Source: Lysobacter sp. 5GHs7-4
Lineage (GTDB): Bacteria > Pseudomonadota > Gammaproteobacteria > Xanthomonadales > Xanthomonadaceae
DNA length: 64,000 nt
Assembly: GCF_021284765.1 (NCBI RefSeq)
Contig: NZ_CP089924.1
Span: 2,870,001 to 2,934,000, forward strand
Direction of reading: 5' to 3'
The notes under the pieces are model-generated. The model was not told the DNA's origin and did not search any database. It saw only the letters and a program-made list of their open reading frames with translations. The stretch's first letter is position 1, and each line of letters starts with the position of its first letter. The position numbers were made by a program, and so were the translations under genes. This document shows, in pieces, positions 53,298-60,471 of this stretch.

Positions 53298-53975
53298 TCA
53301 GCTGCCTTCCACCGACGGCAGTTTGTCGCGGTCGAACTCCTCCAGCCGGATCGCGCCGAAATCCTTGCGTTGCAGATCCAGCCGCTTGTCCTCGCCGGTG
53401 TCGGTGTCGACCACGCTGCGCACCGCCTTCTCCAGCAGCCAGTCCTTCTGCTCAGCCGAATAGGCGAAACCGAATTCGTCCGACCAGCGCTCGCGCGAAC
53501 CGCCTTCGATCAGCACGGTGAACCCACCCGGATACGCACGCACGTAGCCGAAGGGATCGCCGGCGATGCCGCCGCACTTGGCGCAGGGCACCAGCCGATC
53601 GCTGCGCTTGGCCGCCTGCAACTGGCCCGACGCGTCGCGGATCAGCACCACGACCACGCGCGGCGCGCCCTCGCCCAGCTTGGCGTCGGCCTGCCTGGGC
53701 GGATCGATCACCAGCACGGCGTCCTCACGGCCGTCGCCGTCGAGGTCGGCGCGCTGCACCGACAACTGCTTGCTACCGGCGGGAATGAACCGGCTCAGAT
53801 CGTCTTGCTGCGACGTCACGGACAGATTGTTCACGGGCACTTCCTGTTGCGGGTTTGGCTGCGTGCGCGCGGCCGCCGCGGACGCAGCATCGCGCTGCTC
53901 CGCACCGCCCGGCGCCGCCGCCTGGCATGCCGCCAGCGACGTCATCAGCACTAACAAGGTCAACGACTTGCGCAT
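53298..53975 (-). CDS. Putative immunity lipoprotein 2 (XAC2610-like)
   Basis: 225 residues. A lipobox (SLAAC, Cys17) and an Ala/Gln/Pro linker precede a domain with RADLDGDGREDAVLVID at about residues 95-111, an EF-hand-like/FG-GAP calcium-binding pattern. A CAKCGG pair and a WSDEFGFAYS segment follow. X. citri XAC2610, the lysozyme inhibitor paired with XAC2609, has the same calcium-binding feature. That supports pairing with the GH19-like effector 2. ATG 53975 is chosen because it starts the signal peptide; the longer frame upstream is not protein-like. Confidence 0.85.
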   Translation of the reverse strand: MRKSLTLLVLMTSLAACQAAAPGGAEQRDAASAAAARTQPNPQQEVPVNNLSVTSQQDDLSRFIPAGSKQLSVQRADLDGDGREDAVLVIDPPRQADAKLGEGAPRVVVVLIRDASGQLQAAKRSDRLVPCAKCGGIAGDPFGYVRAYPGGFTVLIEGGSRERWSDEFGFAYSAEQKDWLLEKAVRSVVDTDTGEDKRLDLQRKDFGAIRLEEFDRDKLPSVEGS

Positions 53976-54079
53976 GTTCTCGCTCGGTACTCCGTTCGGC
54001 TTTGCCGGCTGCGGCGGAATCGCGGTCCGCAGCCGGCTTCGCACCGGTCGGCGACGGGCGCCGACCGGTGTGTGCAACG

Positions 54080-55348
54080 TCAGGCCATCGCGCGCGCTTC
54101 GCGCTGCGGCTGCGCGATCGCCGGTGCCTGTTCCAGCTTCTGCCGCTGCTGCGCATCCTGCTGCAGTTGGAACGTCGACTGCTCCAGCGGCTGCGCGGCC
54201 GCCTGCTGCTTGTCGACATGCGCCCGGTGGTGGCCCGGATCGGTCAGGCCGCCCTGCACCGCGAACAGGCCGGTGCCGTTGGTGCTCAGCGCGACGTGGT
54301 CGATGCGATTGAGCCCGCCGACCTTGGCCTCGAACGTCAGCGTCGCCGCGGCGCGTTCGAGTTCGGCGTGGTTCTTGAAGCCGGCCTGCGGGCCCAGCTT
54401 CTCCAGACCGCCCACCGCCTGCTGGTACATGGCGTGATCGGGATGCGCGGCGTTGGACAGCAGCGGCGCGCGGTCGGCCTTCTTCAGCGCGTCCAGGGTC
54501 TTGGGGCCGGCGATGCCGTCGTCCGTGAGACCGTGCGCGCGCTGGAACGCCTGCACCGCTTCCTTGGTGCTGGGGCCGAAGTCGGCATCGGGCTTCAGGG
54601 CGTGGCCCTTGCCATCCTGGTAGCCGAGCTTGTTGAGGGTTTCCTGCAGCGCGCGGATTTCGCCGCCGTGCTCGCCCGAGCGCAGCACGCCGTCGGCCGA
54701 AGCGCGCGGCTTCACCGGCTCGGCGGCAGGACGGTCGGGCGTGACCGGCGTGACCGGCGTCGTCACCGGCGTCGCCTGGCCCTTGGCCGGATAGCGGTCG
54801 GCGGTGATCGCGCCGCTGTCGATATCGCGGATGTACTGGCGGAACTTGTCCAGGTGATTGGCGTTGAAGTCGATATGGGTGTGGGTCGGATAAGCGTCGA
54901 GCTTGCCGCCGCCCATGCCCGACTGGATGCCCATCGGCTGACCGTACTTGATGTGGTCGCCGTCCTTCAGGCCGGACCCGCGCAGGTCCATGTGCCGCAC
55001 CTGCGCGATCATCTCGCCGTCGGGCAGCTTGTCGTAGATCTTCACCAGACCGCTGTTCTTCTCGATCTTGATGTAACCCTCGGCCGGAGCCGGCGTGCGC
55101 AGGCCTTCCTTGCTGCCCTTGTCGTTGAGCAGGATGAAGTCCTTGGACACGAACACGTGCCCTTCCTTGGAATGGGTGACCTTGCCGCCCGAGGACAGCA
55201 CTTCCTGGTTATGGCCGTCCACCACCTGGTAGTGGCGGCCCGGCTCCTTGCCCTTCTTGCTGGGGTGATGGATTTCCAGGTCTTCGTACGAATGCACAGC
55301 TTCACGGCCCTTCGGGCCGCTCTCAACGATCGTGTACTTACCGCCCAC
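54080..55348 (-). CDS. X-T4SS effector 3: M23-like endopeptidase + peptidoglycan-binding + XVIPCD
   Basis: 422 residues without a signal peptide. The N-terminal 185 residues resemble M23/LytM peptidases: a HxxxD pair (His19, Asp23), an RHMDL segment (His119) corresponding to the active-site His, a KDGDHIKYGQPMG turn, and HTHID (His156, His158). The zinc ligands and catalytic His residues therefore all appear present. A Pro/Thr linker (190-213), peptidoglycan-binding domain (217-292) and XVIPCD (about 297-400) follow. M23 enzymes cut peptide cross-bridges or stem peptides, which would complement the glycan-cutting effectors. Its partner is likely the lipoprotein at 55397-56011. Confidence 0.88.
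   Translation of the reverse strand: MGGKYTIVESGPKGREAVHSYEDLEIHHPSKKGKEPGRHYQVVDGHNQEVLSSGGKVTHSKEGHVFVSKDFILLNDKGSKEGLRTPAPAEGYIKIEKNSGLVKIYDKLPDGEMIAQVRHMDLRGSGLKDGDHIKYGQPMGIQSGMGGGKLDAYPTHTHIDFNANHLDKFRQYIRDIDSGAITADRYPAKGQATPVTTPVTPVTPDRPAAEPVKPRASADGVLRSGEHGGEIRALQETLNKLGYQDGKGHALKPDADFGPSTKEAVQAFQRAHGLTDDGIAGPKTLDALKKADRAPLLSNAAHPDHAMYQQAVGGLEKLGPQAGFKNHAELERAAATLTFEAKVGGLNRIDHVALSTNGTGLFAVQGGLTDPGHHRAHVDKQQAAAQPLEQSTFQLQQDAQQRQKLEQAPAIAQPQREARAMA
54131..54579. repeat. Effector 3' cassette, copy B (see 51963-52411)
   Basis: Partner of the repeat at 51963-52411, same orientation. The two copies are separated by about 1.7 kb and differ mainly at third codon positions. Confidence 0.85.
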
Positions 55349-55396
55349 GAGACACCTCCGTATTTTCTCGGAACAAAAAAGAAAACCCGCGCTGGA

Positions 55397-56011
55397 TCAG
55401 CGAAGGTCCTGCGTCAGGTACCAGCACTTGTCGCGCAACTCGAAGACATAGGCGCCACGGTCGCCGACCGTGCGCACCAGGTTGTCCTCGGCATCGAACT
55501 CGGCCCTGACGTAATCGACCTGCGCGGTCGTGTCCTTGGGCTTGATGTCGATATCCAGTCGCGGATAGTCCCCCGGCTCCTTGATGGCCGGGTCCAGGTA
55601 CACCCACTGGTAATCGACGGCGCCGATCCTGAAGTCGTGATAGCCGGCCTTGGCGACGCTGCGGGCGTCGCCTTTGGGCGCGGCATAACGTCCGATCCGC
55701 ACGTCGGCCCAGGTGTAGGCCGTGCGCACGGAAGCGGAGTCGACATAGGCCTCGAAGAACTCGCGGAAGCCGTCGGGCTTGCAGGCCGACTCGGGCAGCG
55801 CAGGATCGGGCAGGACCGTGGCGGCCGTGGCGGCGCCGTCGGTGGTGGGTTGGGTTTGAGCAGGCGGAGCGACCGTGTCGGTAGCGGCAGGCGCAGCGGC
55901 GGTGGCTGCGGCAGCGGGGTCGCCCTGAGGTGCGGCCGGCGCACGCGGCGCCTTGTCGCAGGCGCTGGTGATGCATAGCAGCAGCGCCAAGGGAACGAGT
56001 TGTAGCTTCAT
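55397..56011 (-). CDS. Putative immunity lipoprotein 3
   Basis: 204 residues. A lipobox (TSAC, Cys18) and a low-complexity Ala/Pro/Thr spacer (to about 70) precede a compact domain of about 130 residues with aromatic strands (REFFEAYVDSASVRTAYTW; DYQWVYLD; DKCWYLTQDL) and one pair of Cys. It shares no clear sequence similarity with the other two immunity candidates. The gene directly precedes effector 3 (48 bases), so it is proposed to protect against the M23-like enzyme. ATG 56011 gives the signal peptide; the upstream frame is rejected. No further relative is visible in the window. Confidence 0.78.
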   Translation of the reverse strand: MKLQLVPLALLLCITSACDKAPRAPAAPQGDPAAAATAAAPAATDTVAPPAQTQPTTDGAATAATVLPDPALPESACKPDGFREFFEAYVDSASVRTAYTWADVRIGRYAAPKGDARSVAKAGYHDFRIGAVDYQWVYLDPAIKEPGDYPRLDIDIKPKDTTAQVDYVRAEFDAEDNLVRTVGDRGAYVFELRDKCWYLTQDLR

Positions 56012-56155
56012 GCAAACCTCTACGCCACGCCGAAACCTCCGGCGTGCCGTCTCCTGGTGCCGTCGACCGCTGTGCGGTCTGCGGGCACGTTGTCCGCCGG
56101 CGGATGCCGTCGGTGTAACTCCTCGGAGCAACGATTGCAGGATCGCCGTGACATC

Positions 56156-56497
56156 CTAGTTACGGCTGTGCGATCGCGCCCCTTGATCTAGCGCTGCGGG
56201 CGATGGGACCGGGGTCCGGGCATCGCGCCGCTTACCACTACTGTACCCCATCCGACAGCGAATCCGTCGCCGCCGGCTGTTGACGTTTAGCCAATCCAGT
56301 ATCGGATAACTACAGGCCGAATAATAGACCAGGCAATCCTGAGTATTTTCCCTACACGCCTGCATGGCCTGCGCGGTGGCCTGCTCGGCCGACTCGCCGC
56401 TACACATCGGCGCAAAAGACGCGCCCCATGCGACCACGCCACAACCGTTGCCCCACGACAGCAGATTCTTCTTGCAACTGCGGACATCGCAGCGCAT
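56156..56497 (-). pseudogene. Truncated DUF4189 gene remnant
   Basis: The first 67 codons match only the C-terminal half of the adjacent DUF4189 genes (CKKNLLSWGNGCGVVAWGAS; TQDCLVYYSACSYP). The signal peptide, Pro-rich linker and first half of the domain are absent. The usual stop after the YPxL motif is replaced by a read-through into an Arg/Ser-rich tail of about 45 residues. Without an export signal, disulphide formation is unlikely. It begins 7 bases after the neighbouring gene's stop, so it looks like a duplicated and decayed 3' end. The gap 56012-56155 contains nothing clear. Confidence 0.7.
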
Positions 56498-56504
56498 CAG
56501 CGGA

Positions 56505-57023
56505 TCACTGGATCAGCAAGGGCAAGCTGCAGCTCGAATAGTAAACCCGGCAATCGGCGGAATGTTCCGAGCACTCGCTCATCGCCCCTTGAGCTGCCAG
56601 TTCCCTGGTGCCGTCGCTACGCAAAGAGACATAGCTTTCGCCCCAGGCCACGACACCGCAACTATTGCCGAACACCACAAGGTTCTTCTTGCACTCCGCC
56701 GCGCCGCCGCCCTTGGCGCGGCACGCCGCGAGGGCCGCCCTCTCGGCGTCCCTGCGGTTGCTCTTGCCCTCGGCCACACCCATCTTGCTCAGCGGCGCGT
56801 CGACGGAAATCGCGCCCCACTGGCTCAACCAACGCGACTGCGGCGCGCGCGGCGCCTGCGGCGTTTGTCCCGGGGTCGGCCGGTACAGCGGCGACCCTGG
56901 GACGTTCGGCGGCGGCACGCACTGCGGATTGCCGGCCGAGGGAATTCCCGAGGGGCAGTTCTGCGCCAGAACTTCTCCGCTGCTCAGCAGTAACAACAAT
57001 GCCGGAAGTAGCAGTAGCCTCAC
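56505..57023 (-). CDS. DUF4189 secreted protein 3
   Basis: 172 residues from a GTG at 57021-57023 that has GGAG six bases upstream; an earlier ATG at 57065 is in frame but lacks a site. A signal peptide (about 1-21, cut after VLA) and a Pro-rich linker with CP and CVPPP motifs precede the DUF4189 domain (WGAISVDAPLSKMGVAEG; AALAACRAKGGGAAECKKNLVVF; CGVVAWG; DCRVYYSSCSLPLL), with about six Cys expected to pair. Exported, probably periplasmic or extracellular. Confidence 0.82.
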   Translation of the reverse strand: MRLLLLPALLLLLSSGEVLAQNCPSGIPSAGNPQCVPPPNVPGSPLYRPTPGQTPQAPRAPQSRWLSQWGAISVDAPLSKMGVAEGKSNRRDAERAALAACRAKGGGAAECKKNLVVFGNSCGVVAWGESYVSLRSDGTRELAAQGAMSECSEHSADCRVYYSSCSLPLLIQ

Positions 57024-57088
57024 GACAATCTCCTGCCTAACGTTCGCTCCCCGCAAATCGCGCAACGCCGAGATAGCTTTGCGCTAGC

Positions 57089-57640
57089 TCACTTCATGAC
57101 CGGCAGGCTGCAGCCTGAATAATAGACTCGGCAGTCTGCCGTGTTTTGTCCGCATTCCTGCAGTGCTGCTTGCGAAGCTTCCTCTTCGGATGCGGCGCTA
57201 CGCGTCACCGCGTACTGGTCACCCCATACCACGGCACCGCAGCCATTCGCCCAGGAATGCAGCCCTTTCTTGCACTCTTCGGCGATCCCGCCCTTGGCGC
57301 GACACTGTGCAAGTGCTGCGCTAACCGCTTTGCGATCGCTTGACATGTTGCTGGCTGTGCCGAACTTACCGTGTGCATAGTCCGCTGCAATAGCACCATA
57401 GCGATAACTCCACTGCGGACCGCGCGGTTGGCGGGGCTGGGCCACCGGCCGAGACGCCTGCGGCCCACCGTAGCCCTGCATCGGGACGCAGATCGGTCCC
57501 GGCGCCTGCCCGACGGGAATCAAACCATCGGGACAGCCCTGCTCCGCGCGCGCCATCCAACTCCAAGAAAGACCCGCCAGTAACGACCCACAGAGAACAA
57601 CATTACGTGCAATCGAGCCGATCGTTACGTTAAGCAGCAC
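57089..57640 (-). CDS. DUF4189 secreted protein 2
   Basis: 183 residues from a GTG start that lies 4 bases after the preceding gene's stop, so translation is likely coupled. Signal peptide ending ARAEQ, then GCPDGLIPVGQAPGPICVP, a Pro/Gln/Ala linker and the DUF4189 domain (YGAIAADYAHGKFG; CRAKGGIAEECKKGL; NGCGAVVWG; DCRVYYSGCSLPVM). The mature N-terminus is very close to the next gene (GCPDGL.P.GQAPGPICVP), indicating a recent tandem duplication. No enzymatic motif is seen. Confidence 0.85.
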   Translation of the reverse strand: MLLNVTIGSIARNVVLCGSLLAGLSWSWMARAEQGCPDGLIPVGQAPGPICVPMQGYGGPQASRPVAQPRQPRGPQWSYRYGAIAADYAHGKFGTASNMSSDRKAVSAALAQCRAKGGIAEECKKGLHSWANGCGAVVWGDQYAVTRSAASEEEASQAALQECGQNTADCRVYYSGCSLPVMK

Positions 57641-57644
57641 GCGT

Positions 57645-58172
57645 TCAGTTCACAAGAACCGGGTAGCTGCAACGCTTATACAGCACCTCGCAGCCGGTCG
57701 AATCCATCTGGCATTCCTTCATGGCCCGAGACGAGGCATCCTCGACGCTGCCGCCGCCACGCGCCACTACAAAATCGTTACCCATAGCAACGACGCCACA
57801 ACCGTTTCCGTAGACAAGCAGGGTTTTTCTGCACTGTTGTTCGGTACCGCCGCGGCCCTTGCAGTCCTTAAGCGCGAGACGCTCGGCATCGCGGCTGCTC
57901 TTGCGATCCGCCGCGGTGCCCATCTTTCCGGCGACCGCGTCGATGGCGATGGCGCCCCAGCGCTCCAGCCAGCGCGGCTGGGGCACATTAGGCCGTTGCT
58001 GAACCGGACTCGGCCCACCGATCCCATACCCAGGTTGCGGCACGCAGATCGGACCTGGCGCCTGGCCAATCGGTGCCAGGCCGTCCGGACAGCCCTGCTC
58101 GGCCTGTGCAACGGCTACCCATGACAGGCCCGCCAGCAGCAGGCCATACACCGTGAGCTTTCGCATGATCAT
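57645..58172 (-). CDS. DUF4189 secreted protein 1
   Basis: 175 residues, the first of the tandem array downstream of virB6. Signal peptide (1-24, cut after AQA), the GCPDGLAPIGQAPGPICVP segment, a Pro-rich linker and the domain (WGAIAIDAVAGKMG; AERLALKDCKGRGGTEQQCRKTLLVYGNGCGVVAMG; MDSTGCEVLYKRCSYPVL). AAGGA six bases upstream supports ATG 58172. The array sits between virB6 and the effector genes and shares their direction. Function unknown; an envelope protective role is only a hypothesis. Confidence 0.85.
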   Translation of the reverse strand: MIMRKLTVYGLLLAGLSWVAVAQAEQGCPDGLAPIGQAPGPICVPQPGYGIGGPSPVQQRPNVPQPRWLERWGAIAIDAVAGKMGTAADRKSSRDAERLALKDCKGRGGTEQQCRKTLLVYGNGCGVVAMGNDFVVARGGGSVEDASSRAMKECQMDSTGCEVLYKRCSYPVLVN

Positions 58173-58287
58173 GATCGGTCCTTCGAACGAGGGCTATGGC
58201 GCAAACCCTATACCAACGCAAGCAGGACGCAATGAACGCAGGCGAAATCCATTGCTGTTGAAGGAAGACGCAGTTCCATCACCGAAC

Positions 58288-59457
58288 CTACGTACGTTTC
58301 TGAATCTCATCCTTTAGCCCCGGCGAAGACTGCCCTGTCACACGCGCGCCCTGATTTTCCACCGTGCTTGCGCTCGGGGGCGGCGTGTACTGGTTCTGCT
58401 GCACCGGACCCGTATTGGGCGTGGTCGGTCGGTAGCCCGCGCTGCCGCCGTAACCCGGCGGCATGCCCGCACCCGGAGCGGCCGAACCGGCGCCACCCAT
58501 GCTGTTGTAGGCGCTCGGCGTGCCCAGCAGGCCCTGGAAGAACATCGCGGCCATCGGCGGCGCGCTGACGATCAGCACGGTGAGGATCAGGCCCATGCCG
58601 CCCTGCTGCATGGCCTGACTGGTCATGCCGTCGCTGAAGTCGGTACCCATCAACTTGCCGGCCAAGGCTGTAGTCCAGAACGCAGCCGACACGCGTGTGA
58701 CCATCTCCAGCGATATCGACACCATCGCGCTCAGGACCGCCATCGAGAATAGCGTTCCTATGCCGTAGTAAAGCCATTTAGTGAATAGCTGTTTGGTTTG
58801 GTCGAACAGCAAACACAATATGAATATCGGCCCGAAGCCCACGAACATGGCCATCGCGATCTCGTACAGCAGCAGCATCGTGCCGCTGACGATCGCCGGC
58901 CCGCCCGTGCCCATGCCAACGAACCACATCGCGCGGTTCTTGTCGTCATCCAGCGTTGGATCGCGCACCACATCGATCATGTCGATACTGGTCAACGCCA
59001 CCTGCATCCAGGCCAGGCTCTTATCGATCTGGTCCTCGATCTTGGTGTCCTTGCCGGTGACGATCCAATGGATCTCCTTGTTGAGATCCTCGGTGAAGAA
59101 GGTGTGCATGTTGGTGCCGAACGCCGCCATCGACGTCGCCACGCCAACGATGAAGGCCGCGCGCAGCGAGCTGCTCACCAGCGCCATCATCGGTTCGCGC
59201 GAGATGCCGGTGACGATGCGGTAGCCCTGCACCAGGATCCACAGCGTCATCGCGGTGAGGGCGATGCCGCCCACCCACTGCATGGCGTTGGTCATCATGC
59301 CCACGCCGAACTTTTGGATCTCTTCGCGCAGGTAGGCCAGGATCAGGCGGAAGAACACGAAGTCTCCCACCGACTGCACATGCGGATTGAGCCAATCCAG
59401 CCAGTTGCCGATGCTGCCCTTCAGCCAATCACCCACGATTTCGATTCCCCTGCTCAT
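58288..59457 (-). CDS. virB6: Type IV secretion inner-membrane protein VirB6
   Basis: 389 residues with five or six transmembrane helices between about 60 and 320 (GGIALTAMTLWILVQGYRIV; AAFIVGVATSMAAFG; AIVSGTMLLLYEIAMAMFVG; LTVLIVSAPPMAAMFF). A long soluble loop lies between the second and third helices. A Gly/Pro/Gln-rich C-terminal tail of about 60 residues follows the last helix. VirB6 is part of the inner-membrane platform of the channel. It follows virB5 by 140 bases. Position and topology support the call; TrbL-type proteins are the alternative name for the same family. Confidence 0.9.
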   Translation of the reverse strand: MSRGIEIVGDWLKGSIGNWLDWLNPHVQSVGDFVFFRLILAYLREEIQKFGVGMMTNAMQWVGGIALTAMTLWILVQGYRIVTGISREPMMALVSSSLRAAFIVGVATSMAAFGTNMHTFFTEDLNKEIHWIVTGKDTKIEDQIDKSLAWMQVALTSIDMIDVVRDPTLDDDKNRAMWFVGMGTGGPAIVSGTMLLLYEIAMAMFVGFGPIFILCLLFDQTKQLFTKWLYYGIGTLFSMAVLSAMVSISLEMVTRVSAAFWTTALAGKLMGTDFSDGMTSQAMQQGGMGLILTVLIVSAPPMAAMFFQGLLGTPSAYNSMGGAGSAAPGAGMPPGYGGSAGYRPTTPNTGPVQQNQYTPPPSASTVENQGARVTGQSSPGLKDEIQKRT

Positions 59458-59597
59458 CTGCGCGCCTATCTTCCTGTCGGGTCATTGCCACTGGCCTGCC
59501 CCTGTTCACCCACCGCGCCGAATCCATCGGCGCAGACTCTGTACCGGCTGTCGAAGCGGCGGGCCCCTGGCCCGCCCGCTCCGGCCGTTCCCCTAAC

Positions 59598-60395
59598 TCA
59601 GTTGCCGACCTTGAGCGCCGTCGCCAGCGCGCCGGTCTTGACCAGCGAGCCCAGGATGGTCTGCTGGCCCTTCATGGCCTTGTAGGCCAGCGTGCGCTGG
59701 TTCTCTTCCATGGTCGCGATGTAGACGTCGTAGGTCTGCATCTGGCCCTGCCAGATCTGGAACTTCAGCGCCAGGTCGTTGGAGATTTCGTTGGACGAGC
59801 TGTCCACCGCGGCCACGTTGCCCTGGGTGTTGCTGGAGTTGCGGCGGCTGTTGACCGACTTGAGCATGTTCTGCATCTGCGGCGCCACGGTCTGCACGAA
59901 GTCGACCGTGTAGTTGTACTTCTCGTTACGCGCGCGACGGATGTTGACGCAGATTTCCTTCTGCTTGGCCACCCAGTCGCCGGCCGGGTCGAGGCCGATC
60001 ATGCTCAGCAGGCCGCTGACGCTGAAGCCGCCGCCGCCGCGGTCGCAGGATTCCTGCACCAGGTAGGTGTTGGCGTTGACCTTGGTCCAGGTCGTGCCGT
60101 TGGGCATGGCGACGGTGCTGAGCATGCTCTGGATGTTGATCAGCTGCTGCTTCATGTGGTTCAGCTGATCCAGCCAGCTCTTGGCGTCGTTGGCGTAAGC
60201 CGCCGTGTCGGCGAAGCGCTGCGAATAGGTGTTGATCTGATTCAGGATGCTCTGGATCAGGTTCGGGCCGACCTCGACCACCGGCCCCATGGCGCTGCCG
60301 TTGCCGGCGGCCAGCGAGCAGGCCAGGAGGACGCTGGCCAGCGCCAGCTTCTTGGACTTGCGGCCGTTGGCCTTGTTGTTGCGCTTGATCATCAT
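59598..60395 (-). CDS. virB5: VirB5-like protein of the type IV secretion system
   Basis: 265 residues with ATG 60395, chosen because AGAGGAA lies seven bases upstream; an earlier in-frame ATG at 60413 has no site. A basic stretch and hydrophobic segment (LALASVLLACSLAAGNGSAMG) form the signal peptide. The mature protein is mainly helical (NLIQSILNQINTYSQRFADTAA; ALKFQIWQGQMQTYDVYIATMEENQ) with two Cys residues. VirB5 proteins sit at the tip of the pilus and contact target cells. Sequence conservation is low in this family, so position between virB4 and virB6 is the main support. Confidence 0.85.
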   Translation of the reverse strand: MMIKRNNKANGRKSKKLALASVLLACSLAAGNGSAMGPVVEVGPNLIQSILNQINTYSQRFADTAAYANDAKSWLDQLNHMKQQLINIQSMLSTVAMPNGTTWTKVNANTYLVQESCDRGGGGFSVSGLLSMIGLDPAGDWVAKQKEICVNIRRARNEKYNYTVDFVQTVAPQMQNMLKSVNSRRNSSNTQGNVAAVDSSSNEISNDLALKFQIWQGQMQTYDVYIATMEENQRTLAYKAMKGQQTILGSLVKTGALATALKVGN

Positions 60396-60471
60396 GGTGA
60401 AGTTCCTCTTCATTTGGCGGGTAGCGGGTACAACCGCGTTCGCTTGCTGCTTGAATCGGTAAAGGTGGGTA

